Shown here: positions 37,008 to 44,538 of the stretch, piece after piece
Numbering within the stretch: position 1 is the stretch's first letter
Layout of the letters: the number at the start of each line of letters is the position of its first letter
Origin: Flavimarina sp. Hel_I_48
Lineage (GTDB): Bacteria > Bacteroidota > Bacteroidia > Flavobacteriales > Flavobacteriaceae
Reading direction: 5' to 3'
Assembly: GCF_000733945.1 (NCBI RefSeq)
Contig: NZ_JPOL01000002.1
Span: forward strand, 320,001 to 384,000
Length of the DNA: 64,000 nt
The notes under the pieces: generated by a model
Told to the model about the DNA's origin: nothing
Seen by the model: the letters and a program-made list of their open reading frames with translations, nothing else
Databases searched by the model: none
Position numbers and translations under genes: made by a program

Positions 37008-38330
37008 TTACTCACTGATCTTGTCCCGGAGGGTTTTTCTGGTAATCTGAAGGATTTCGGCAGCCTTGGTTTTATTGTTGCCCGTTGCCCGGAGTACTTT
37101 TCTAATGTACCTAACCTCCATTTCTTTTAAGGGAACGAGCGCTCCTTGCGGAAAATCAATTGAATACTTAAGGTTATCTGGCAACTGAGCAGGAGTGATC
37201 GTTTTATCACACATTATCACTGCCCGCTGAATTACATTTTCAAGCTCCCTTATATTTCCCGGCCAACTGTGACGTTCTAAAATAGTGAGAACCGCAGGCT
37301 CAAGCTGAATATAGCGGTCTCTATATTCTATCCCGTATTTGAAAAGGAATTTTTCGGCCAATTTTGGGATATCTTCTTTTCGTTCGCGAAGTGGGGGTAC
37401 CTCTATTTCGACTACGGTGAGGCGATAAAAGAGATCCTCCCTAAATGTTCCCTTCTTGATCATGTCAGGCAGGTTACCATTGGTAGCTGCAATAACTCGC
37501 AGATCTAACTTTTCCGGCTTCTGGGAACCCACGCGCACCACCTCCTTTTCCTGAAGCACACGTAGCAATCTGGACTGTACTGCCAGTGGAGCATTTCCTA
37601 TCTCATCTAAAAAAATGGTTCCTCCGGCAGCCGCCTGAAAAAAACCACTCCTATTGGTATCTGCTCCGGTAAAAGCGCCCTTGACATATCCAAAAAGCTC
37701 TGCTTCCAACAAATTTTCGGGAATTCCCCCACAGTTAACGGCAATGAAGGGCGCACGCGAAAATTTGCCCTGATAGTGAATGGAACGTGCCACAAGCTCT
37801 TTTCCTGTACCGCTTTCTCCCTTTATGAAAATGGTGGCCTTATTGTCCTTCACGCGTTCAATGACCTCTATTACCTCTTTTATTTTTTCAGAACCACCTA
37901 TGATATCACCGTATGCATGCGATTTTTTGAACCCAGAGGATCCTTCTGTTTTTTTATCCAACTGCGAAAATGCTTGTGATATCGCAGTCTCGAGTTCACC
38001 TTTGGTAAAAGGTTTAGTAAGGTACTCCACCACACCGGATTTTATTACTTTCAGGGAATCCTGGATGGATGGATATCCAGTAATCACCAGTTTCTGCATC
38101 TGGGGATAATGCTCTGAGGCAAACTTTATGAGTTCAAAACCGTCTATATCGGGCATTTTGAGATCTGTGATAAGCAGGTCTATAGGTGTATCCTTTAAAA
38201 TGCCCACTGCCTCTTTTACCGAAACAGCTTTATAGGTATGGTAGTCCCATGTTTTCAAATGGCGCTGCAAGAGCTCTAAAATGTTGGGATCGTCATCAAC
38301 CAGTAGGATATTTTCGTTTTTCAGTTGCAT
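37008..38330 (-). CDS. NtrC-type sigma-54-dependent response regulator
   Basis: The product has 440 residues: a receiver domain with Asp56 (LITDLKMP), a AAA+ domain with Walker A GESGTGKE (171-178), the sigma-54-contacting GAFTGA loop (218-223) and Walker B FLDEIG (Asp242-Glu243), and a Fis-type helix-turn-helix at the end (NKTKAAEILQITRKTLRDKI). All residues needed for ATP-driven opening of sigma-54 promoters are present. It follows its kinase by 4 bp. Likely targets are the sigma-54 promoters at 32910, 33247 and perhaps 34821. Confidence 0.92.
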   Translation of the reverse strand: MQLKNENILLVDDDPNILELLQRHLKTWDYHTYKAVSVKEAVGILKDTPIDLLITDLKMPDIDGFELIKFASEHYPQMQKLVITGYPSIQDSLKVIKSGVVEYLTKPFTKGELETAISQAFSQLDKKTEGSSGFKKSHAYGDIIGGSEKIKEVIEVIERVKDNKATIFIKGESGTGKELVARSIHYQGKFSRAPFIAVNCGGIPENLLEAELFGYVKGAFTGADTNRSGFFQAAAGGTIFLDEIGNAPLAVQSRLLRVLQEKEVVRVGSQKPEKLDLRVIAATNGNLPDMIKKGTFREDLFYRLTVVEIEVPPLRERKEDIPKLAEKFLFKYGIEYRDRYIQLEPAVLTILERHSWPGNIRELENVIQRAVIMCDKTITPAQLPDNLKYSIDFPQGALVPLKEMEVRYIRKVLRATGNNKTKAAEILQITRKTLRDKISE

Positions 38331-38334
38331 AGGG

Positions 38335-39417
38335 TCAGGATTTTGGTAGGGTTACGGTAAATGTGGCGCCGTGATCTTTATTGTTGACGGCCGTGATGGT
38401 TCCCTTATGACTGGCGACGATACCGTGTACCACACTAAGGCCAAGGCCAACACCCTCGCCCACCGGTTTTGTCGTAAAAAAGGGCTGAAACACTTTTTCA
38501 AGGGCCGCTTCTGTGAGCCCACTGCCTTCATCCTCTATTTTGAGGATAACAAAATCTTCATTTTGAACCGCTTCTACGGTGACCAGGGCATTTTTTGGTG
38601 AAAAATAGATCGCATTGATCACCAGGTTAAAAATAATCTGTGTGAGCTGAATGATATCTGCGCGCAACCATAGCTGCTCTTCCTCAATTTTTACAATATA
38701 TTTTACTTGATTTTTTCTAAAGGTGGCATCCAGCAGGTCCATTGCGCTTTTGATGCTTGGTACGATATTTACCCTTTTCATTTCTTGGGGCATTTCACAG
38801 GCAAAGAACATAAGTTTTTTTACAACTTCGCGGGAAAAAATAGCGCTGCTTATGATTTTTTCAACATCCGATTCGGACTCCTGATCGCCTTTTGTCTTTG
38901 GCTTTAAAAGTTCGGCGTAGCCCAGGATGTTCGCAAGCGGGGTATTGAGTTCATGGGCTATACCTGCTGTGAGCTCACCCAGGATATTTAACCTGTCGGC
39001 ACGTTCCATCTGCATTTTCAGACGGGATTCACTATCTCTAATCTCTATGCGTTCCATCAGATCGCCTATTTTGAGCGCCACATTATCCATTAACTGCTGC
39101 TCTTCCTTTAAAAAGCGGAGATTTTCTTTGTTCAGGTGGGCTTTTATACTGCCCACTTTTTTGTTGAAAAGGGAAATGGTGGAATACATCACCACAAAAT
39201 CCATGGTCTTGCCGGTAGTAACCTGATGTCCCGGAATGAAAATACTGATCTCTGTGTCCGGTGGAAACTGAAATGCCTTTTTAAGGCTCTTTGCTATCGC
39301 TTTGAGTTCCTCAAAAAGCTTTGTATCGGTCACGTTCATAAGAATCGAAGATACCTCATAGAGACAGGTCAACTCTTTGATGCGTTCTTTTAGGGCAGCC
39401 TCTGTAGTATTCATCAT
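38335..39417 (-). CDS. Soluble sensor histidine kinase, partner of the NtrC-type regulator
   Basis: The product has 360 residues and no membrane segment. The N-terminal half (about 10-130) has a helical start and a GAF-like fold (LTCLYEVSSILMN, VGSIKAHLNKENLRFLKEEQ). The transmitter has His155 in GIAHELNTPLANILG and HATPase motifs VINAIYFSP, EDEGSGL and GVGLGLSVVHGI. A cytosolic kinase needs a signal from elsewhere; the four-helix-bundle membrane proteins nearby could supply it, an inference from position only. Confidence 0.9.
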   Translation of the reverse strand: MMNTTEAALKERIKELTCLYEVSSILMNVTDTKLFEELKAIAKSLKKAFQFPPDTEISIFIPGHQVTTGKTMDFVVMYSTISLFNKKVGSIKAHLNKENLRFLKEEQQLMDNVALKIGDLMERIEIRDSESRLKMQMERADRLNILGELTAGIAHELNTPLANILGYAELLKPKTKGDQESESDVEKIISSAIFSREVVKKLMFFACEMPQEMKRVNIVPSIKSAMDLLDATFRKNQVKYIVKIEEEQLWLRADIIQLTQIIFNLVINAIYFSPKNALVTVEAVQNEDFVILKIEDEGSGLTEAALEKVFQPFFTTKPVGEGVGLGLSVVHGIVASHKGTITAVNNKDHGATFTVTLPKS

Positions 39418-39436
39418 TTTTGCGCTTTATATTATG

Positions 39437-39444
39437 CAAAAATA
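39437..39444 (-). promoter_or_regulatory. Minus-7 box of the kinase-regulator operon
   Basis: On the minus strand TATTTTTG matches TANNTTTG, 19 bp before the ATG at 39417. The kinase-regulator operon is therefore transcribed by the housekeeping sigma factor, unlike its likely targets. Confidence 0.5.
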
Positions 39445-39482
39445 CAGTTATGACCCAATGCTATTGAGGTTTACCTTACATT

Positions 39483-40106
39483 TTATGCTTCTTTGCGTTC
39501 CCGCTGGCGTCTTCTGAACTTAAAGATACGCGTAAGTCTACTGTTTGTAGGATAACTTCTGTATTTGGTAAGATTGTTGAAAATAAGTGCGGTAATAAAT
39601 AAGATGAGCACTCCCGTTAAAACGGGCGATAGTACATAAAAATAACCCAGTTCCTTGATTTTTGCCGTTCCTGTTATGGCGATCAGCGCGGTCGCGCCAC
39701 CCGGCGGGTGCATGGTTTTGGTAATTTGCATCGCCACAATGGAACTCGCCACTGCCAGTGGGGCGGTGATCCATAAAATATCGGGAATTAATTTAAAAAC
39801 GGTTACCCCTATTATTGCAGACACCACATGACCGCCTATAAGATTTCTGGGCTGCGCCAGCGGACTCTGGATTGCGCCATAGACCAGCACACTTGAGGCG
39901 CCAAAAGAACCGATCAAGAATATATTTTCAAGACGCGGGATCATAAAAGATTGCGACAGCGCAATAAGACCGATACCAAAAAAAGAACCAATAAAAGACC
40001 AAAACTGCTCCCTGCCATCAATTAGGGTTTCCTTGTAGATCACATACCTTGAAATACGGGCATTTCTTTTGATTTTTTGCTGTATTTTTTTGCTCTTTTT
40101 ACCCAT
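39483..40106 (-). CDS. HPP-family membrane protein
   Basis: The product has 207 residues with four membrane segments in the middle and the family signature TKTMHPPGGATALIAI (about 130-145), plus FGASSVLVYGAIQSPLAQPRN. Both ends are very basic. HPP proteins have been linked to nitrite transport in plastids and cyanobacteria; here the substrate is unknown. It follows the ClC-type gene by 40 bp and is probably co-transcribed. Confidence 0.85.
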   Translation of the reverse strand: MGKKSKKIQQKIKRNARISRYVIYKETLIDGREQFWSFIGSFFGIGLIALSQSFMIPRLENIFLIGSFGASSVLVYGAIQSPLAQPRNLIGGHVVSAIIGVTVFKLIPDILWITAPLAVASSIVAMQITKTMHPPGGATALIAITGTAKIKELGYFYVLSPVLTGVLILFITALIFNNLTKYRSYPTNSRLTRIFKFRRRQRERKEA

Positions 40107-40146
40107 TTTTCGGTATAAATTGGTCGGTTTTTAACTTCACACTTCT

Positions 40147-41427
40147 TTATTCTTCTTCTTTTAAGGCCTCCAATTGCGAACCTATAAACGGAATTCTAGG
40201 TGCCAAAAAATAGCCTGTTAAACTTGCGAACAAAATGGGGATCAAGTAAGAAAATCCAGTTAATGTAGCGAGCAAAATGGTTGTGCTCATGGGCGTTCTC
40301 GTGGCGCAGGAATTAATGGCTGCCATACAGCTTATAATGGCCAGTGTCAGATTTGTGAATGGGAAAAAATAGTGAATGATCAGGCCCAGCGTGGCGCCCA
40401 CAAAAAATAAAGGGATGATAAATCCACCGCGCCAACCAGAAGTCACCGTGATTGCGATGGCAATGATTTTGAAGACCAAAATGCCAAATAAAACAGTAAT
40501 GGACAATTTTTGATCCAAAAGCACATTGATCTCATGATGTCCAAAATATCGCGTAAGGGGAAAATAATATGCGATAACCCCCAGCAAAACCCCACCAATT
40601 AATGTTTTGATATAAATGGGAAGCGGGCGATGGTCAAAGATTTTTTTAAGAGATTTTGTGCAGTAAATAAAAATCCAAGCGATGATAGTCCCTAGAATAC
40701 CGAATACGATGGCATATCCAAAATCAAACAGGCCAGAATACTCATACGCCGAAAGATCCCATACCTCCCCAAGGCCCAGATGAATGATCAGGGCAAACAC
40801 GATATAACTGAAACAGCTTGCTACCAGTGCAGGAATTATAGCCCTATAATATTCTACGGCATGCTTGTGATGCAAGATCTCCAGCGAAAACAGACTCCCA
40901 CCCAGGGGAGCACCAAAAAGTGCGGTAAACCCGGAAGCCATACCGGCGATACTCAATGAGCGGAGTTCTTCCCCTTTTAACCGGAATACCTTTCCCAACC
41001 AGGTTCCGGTAGAACCAGTTACCTGTACCAGAGGCGCTTCAGGACCCAAACTTCCGCCAGATGCAACGCAGAGAAGTGAGGAAAGGATCATGGAGGGATT
41101 GTTTTTGGGATCGAGCCTGCCCTTATTGAATCTAATGTTATTCACTATTAAATGAATCTCCCCGGGATCACCGATAAAGTGAATGATCAGTCCAGCCAAT
41201 AGACCACAAACGGCCATAACAATGATCACCCAAAAATCCTCAAAAAAAGCCAGCTGATTGGTCAAGAACTCCAGTATGATCCAATAAACACCGGCAATGC
41301 AGCCGCCTATCAAACCCAAAAGTGCCCAAAGGAAAAAGACCCTCCCAAATACAAAATGATCAAACCTTAAGGGCTGATCTAGAATATTGAGATAGTTCAC
41401 TAATTTTTTGCGACGTTTGATTTTCAT
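40147..41427 (-). CDS. ClC-type chloride channel/transporter
   Basis: The product has 426 residues with about ten membrane segments and ClC signatures: SGGSLGPEAPLVQ (about 123-135), the central SIAGMASGFTALFGAPLGG, and GWRGGFIIPLFFVGATLG. At the position of the gating glutamate of ClC-ec1 (GREGP) the sequence has Leu127 (GSLGP), so the usual proton-coupled gate is absent, as in some other bacterial sub-families. It may therefore work as a channel or move another anion. A TAAATTTG minus-7 box lies 31 bp upstream (41465 to 41458). Confidence 0.87.
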   Translation of the reverse strand: MKIKRRKKLVNYLNILDQPLRFDHFVFGRVFFLWALLGLIGGCIAGVYWIILEFLTNQLAFFEDFWVIIVMAVCGLLAGLIIHFIGDPGEIHLIVNNIRFNKGRLDPKNNPSMILSSLLCVASGGSLGPEAPLVQVTGSTGTWLGKVFRLKGEELRSLSIAGMASGFTALFGAPLGGSLFSLEILHHKHAVEYYRAIIPALVASCFSYIVFALIIHLGLGEVWDLSAYEYSGLFDFGYAIVFGILGTIIAWIFIYCTKSLKKIFDHRPLPIYIKTLIGGVLLGVIAYYFPLTRYFGHHEINVLLDQKLSITVLFGILVFKIIAIAITVTSGWRGGFIIPLFFVGATLGLIIHYFFPFTNLTLAIISCMAAINSCATRTPMSTTILLATLTGFSYLIPILFASLTGYFLAPRIPFIGSQLEALKEEE

Positions 41428-41644
41428 GGATCAAATACTTGATGGCTTGAGTTCTCGCAAATTTATGGTACCACAAGTTGTCTGCGACTTTAAAAAAGAA
41501 ATAAACGGCATTGTTTATCGAAAAGAAAACCGTTCAAATTTGATTTTGCAAAATTTCATTTATTCCTAAAGCTCTTGTATTGTTGATTTAAATCTAGTGG
41601 TAGCATTTAAAATTGATCAATTAAAAAAATGCTGACAAAAACGG

Positions 41645-41820
41645 ATCCAGAACAATTTTACCCTGTTCCTACGGTAATTAACTTGGAGCAAAAAAACCCA
41701 GGATTATTGAGACTTTCTGAATCTGAAGTTTATTCCCCGAGACCAATTATTCAACTTTTCAAAATACCCTCCAGAGAGATATTTAGGATCTCAGCTCTTC
41801 GTTTAATAGACTCTAAAAAC
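41645..41820 (+). repeat. Dispersed intergenic repeat, copy 8 (degenerate)
   Basis: Keeps AAAAAACCCAGGATTATTGA of the head and ATACCCTCCAGAGAGATATT then GGATCTCAGCTCTTCG of the end, with the middle lost. A 76-codon frame that crosses it looks like chance. It lies in the 573-bp gap 41428-42000; no other feature is seen there apart from the ClC promoter box. Confidence 0.6.
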
Positions 41821-42000
41821 AAATTAGAGAGTTCTAGCAGAATCGGAGTATTAAAATAAGAAGTTTTTATACCTCCTTTGACATGACATAAGATCAATGC
41901 CCGAACCAGCCACAATTAGGTACAAAGCTCATAGAGGCATTCCCCATAACTACGACAAAAGGACAAAATTTCCTATATTTATCAAACGCAAAAACGAACC

Positions 42001-42975
42001 ATGGCAGGTGTATATCCGCAAAATACCGCACTCCCTTATACATTGACCCTTACAGGTAACCTTACCGCAAATATGGAAAATCCTCCCTTTCTAGAGATTG
42101 AAGAGTTTCATTTGTCCAAAAGTGAAGCGAAAAGAAATATTATAACAGCATTATTAAAACAAGGAATAAAGTCACCAAAGGGAGGTTGGGAAAGAGCGAC
42201 TTACAAGATTTCAGGAAAAGATTATACATTTAATGATTTATATAAATCCGCTAGAAAATCTGGCATTATCCCATTTATACAGTTTGAGATGGATCGAACT
42301 GATGAAGTATTTGGTGGAACAAGGTTCGGTATATCCACGCCAACGATTGGTTTTAACAAAGTAACATCATCTTATGCCGGCGTGACAAAAGAATTAACAC
42401 CCCCCATGACAGACCAGCCAGTAGAATTTGAAATTACCAAGGATATAATGTTTTATCGTGAAGAAGCTTGTCTCTACAGTAAGGAATATGATTTTACATT
42501 TTGTACAAGATATTATAGGGCATATTTGTCTTCATGTATCTCATTAGTCGACGCATTTATTAATCGTCACATTTTAATATATAAGTTTAGGGGTTTAAAT
42601 AGCGAAGATTTTTTACAATTGCAAAAAACTAGTAGACTTGAGGACAGAATAGGAATATTTCTAAAAGTGTCGTGTGGTAAAGATCTGACAGCTATTAATA
42701 GTGGTCAAGAATGGATTCATTTTAAAAAATTAAGACAATTAAGGAATGAGATGACGCATATTAATAGTGCTTCGTTAGGATACTCGATACACGAGTTCGC
42801 TGATCATTTCAATTATGTCAGGAAAGGTGTTGGTGGATTGCTAAAACAAATCAGAATCGCTCAAGGAAAAGATTCTTTAACTTTTATAGAAAAATTACGG
42901 ACTGCACCATTTGTATATTTTAATGAAATCACCCATAGGTCAGATAAAAAGCATATAATCAAAAGGCGAAAATAA
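42001..42975 (+). CDS. Orphan cytoplasmic protein with HEPN-like RNEMTH motif
   Basis: The product has 324 residues and no signal peptide. The N-terminal third contains an integrity or effector-like mix of beta segments (ALPYTLTLTGNLTANME). The C-terminal half is helical and has W-IHFKKLRQLRNEMTH (to His253), with Arg248 and His253 in the R-x4-H arrangement typical of HEPN nucleases, preceded by a long helix with SLVDAFINRHI. HEPN proteins often act as toxins or defence RNases. There is no antitoxin-like neighbour. It stands alone between repeat copies 8 and 9. Family assignment rests on the motif only. Confidence 0.5.
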   Translation: MAGVYPQNTALPYTLTLTGNLTANMENPPFLEIEEFHLSKSEAKRNIITALLKQGIKSPKGGWERATYKISGKDYTFNDLYKSARKSGIIPFIQFEMDRTDEVFGGTRFGISTPTIGFNKVTSSYAGVTKELTPPMTDQPVEFEITKDIMFYREEACLYSKEYDFTFCTRYYRAYLSSCISLVDAFINRHILIYKFRGLNSEDFLQLQKTSRLEDRIGIFLKVSCGKDLTAINSGQEWIHFKKLRQLRNEMTHINSASLGYSIHEFADHFNYVRKGVGGLLKQIRIAQGKDSLTFIEKLRTAPFVYFNEITHRSDKKHIIKRRK

Positions 42976-42999
42976 AATAACCTTCCCTTTTAGAACTGA

Positions 43000-43115
43000 A
43001 CTTTTTGGAAGTATAGTTTTTCAGGGTATAAATGAACTTCAATAAGATTTACATTAACAGTAGGTTTTTGGTATTTAAACCCAGGTTTCTTTGAACTTAT
43101 AAATTAATTTCTGAA
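43000..43115 (+). repeat. Dispersed intergenic repeat, copy 9 (leader plus head)
   Basis: Holds the leader variant seen in copy 4a (GTATAGTTTTTCAGGG, TATAAATGAACTT) and the common head GGTATTTAAACCCAGGTTTC-TTTGAACTT. The remainder of the element is absent. Confidence 0.6.
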
Positions 43116-43266
43116 GTTATTTTGCATGGCTTAGTAGGCTTCTCCACAAATAAAAATTTTTTGCTTTAAGATGAAAAGGTTAAAAAGTTAGTAAATTCAT
43201 GTTGGCAAATGGCTCACATTAATCAGAGGCCGTAGAATCGGAAAGAGAAAATTTAAAATTTCATAA

Positions 43267-43833
43267 ATGAAGAAATATTTGATCATCGCAGCTATACTTT
43301 TAATGGAGTTGAGTTTGTTTGCTCAGGTTAAAATAGAAGAAACTCAAAATGATCTAAGTCAGGCAGAGGATGGTTATATTAGAACATTTAAGATATTTCC
43401 AACATCGAATATGTGGTATTTTATAAAAATGAATACCAGAACCGGACAAATGTGGCAAATTGAATTTGATCAGAATGAATCGAATCAATTGCAAACACCT
43501 TTAAACAGTTTATCCTTGGTTGAGAATCAGGAAGAAGTAGACAATAGGTTTACTCTCTATCCCACACAGAATACTTGGACTTTTTTACTCCTTGACCAAA
43601 TAAATGGAAAAATCTGGCAAATGAATTGGGATCAGAAACCTGAAAAGACATATGTCAAACCTCTAGACAATCCTCACATCAGTAAGAAACAAGAAGCGAT
43701 TGATTACAGATTTGCTCTCCATCCGACCTCAAATGATTGGAGTTTTTTACTTCTCGATAAAATAAATGGTAATTTTTGGCAAATTAATTTGTCAAAAAAA
43801 ATTGAAAAATCTGAAATTATACCCATTAAGTAA
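43267..43833 (+). CDS. Exported protein with three WxFLLLDxxNGxxWQ repeats
   Basis: The product has 188 residues: a signal peptide (about 1-19, LSLFAQV) and three 45-residue repeats, each with FxxxPTxNxW, a hydrophobic strand, NGxxWQ and a short linker (MWYFIKMNTRTGQMWQIEFD; TWTFLLLDQINGKIWQMNWD; DWSFLLLDKINGNFWQINLS). The repeats look like propeller or beta-meander blades. No function was recognised. It lies between repeat copies 9 and 10. Confidence 0.75.
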   Translation: MKKYLIIAAILLMELSLFAQVKIEETQNDLSQAEDGYIRTFKIFPTSNMWYFIKMNTRTGQMWQIEFDQNESNQLQTPLNSLSLVENQEEVDNRFTLYPTQNTWTFLLLDQINGKIWQMNWDQKPEKTYVKPLDNPHISKKQEAIDYRFALHPTSNDWSFLLLDKINGNFWQINLSKKIEKSEIIPIK

Positions 43834-43904
43834 ATGATTAAAAATTAGCTATTCATTTAAGATCTTAACACACGAAGATTCAATCTAGAAATTACAGATA
43901 AATT

Positions 43905-44000
43905 TTACCGGTATATTTTAACCCTCCTATAAATGAACTTTCAAAATAAAAATTTAGAAGGATTGTAATTTTGAACCGGTAATTACTTATTTGTATTTGA
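43905..44000 (+). repeat. Dispersed intergenic repeat, copy 10 (leader only)
   Basis: Resembles the leader of copies 4a and 9 (GGTATATTTTAACCC, TATAAATGAACTTT). It is short and weak, so it is a tentative member of the family. It occupies part of the 306-bp gap 43834-44139. Confidence 0.4.
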
Positions 44001-44126
44001 ACTTTAATAATTTACTATATATTAGATCGTTTAGTGAACTCTTCCATAATACTGTAAAGTTTGAAATTCATTATTTAAGCATTAATTTTTTCTGGATGCA
44101 AAATTGATATGAACACTATATTTTAC

Positions 44127-44134
44127 TAAATTTG
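44127..44134 (+). promoter_or_regulatory. Minus-7 box of the heavy-metal resistance genes
   Basis: TAAATTTG matches TANNTTTG exactly and ends only 5 bp before the GTG start at 44140, so the first gene would be leaderless or nearly so. Confidence 0.5.
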
Positions 44135-44139
44135 CAGAT

Positions 44140-44451
44140 GTGAAAAATCTGGCGCTACTATTTTCTATCTATCTTTTGGGACTTAATGTTGTCCTATGCG
44201 AAGATAACAGGATAACATTGCCAGCAGATTCAAATATGCAGGAAATTACCCAGGATACACAACACCTGCCGGCTGATTCTGATAATTGCAGCCCCTTTTG
44301 CCAGTGTCAGTGTTGTCACGTGCACGTTGTTAATTTTTATGCTACACCTTTTAAAGCAGTGGGACCCGCTATCTCTACCCTTATTATACAAAAAGGAGGG
44401 GGTCCAGGCGTAGAAATCCCCTATATTCAATTCCAGCCACCGCGGGTTTAA
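44140..44451 (+). CDS. Small exported Cys/His protein (DUF6660-like)
   Basis: The product has 103 residues from a GTG start, with a signal peptide (about 1-21) and a metal-binding-looking cluster CSPFCQCQCCHVHVV (about 48-62, five Cys and two His). It ends PPRV. This matches, from memory, the DUF6660 small proteins found in front of CusA-type pumps in Bacteroidota. It precedes the pump by 87 bp. A role in periplasmic metal sensing or delivery is an inference from the motif and position. Confidence 0.7.
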   Translation: MKNLALLFSIYLLGLNVVLCEDNRITLPADSNMQEITQDTQHLPADSDNCSPFCQCQCCHVHVVNFYATPFKAVGPAISTLIIQKGGGPGVEIPYIQFQPPRV

Positions 44452-44538
44452 TTCAGTTCTAAGGATATTTATGTCCTTTTCCCATTGATCATTTATGATC
44501 AATCTCTTTTTTAAACTGAATTAAATTCTAATTTTTTT

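Noticed and set aside
41629..41859. 76-codon plus-strand frame
   Set aside because: It spans the degenerate repeat copy 8 and its composition is not protein-like.
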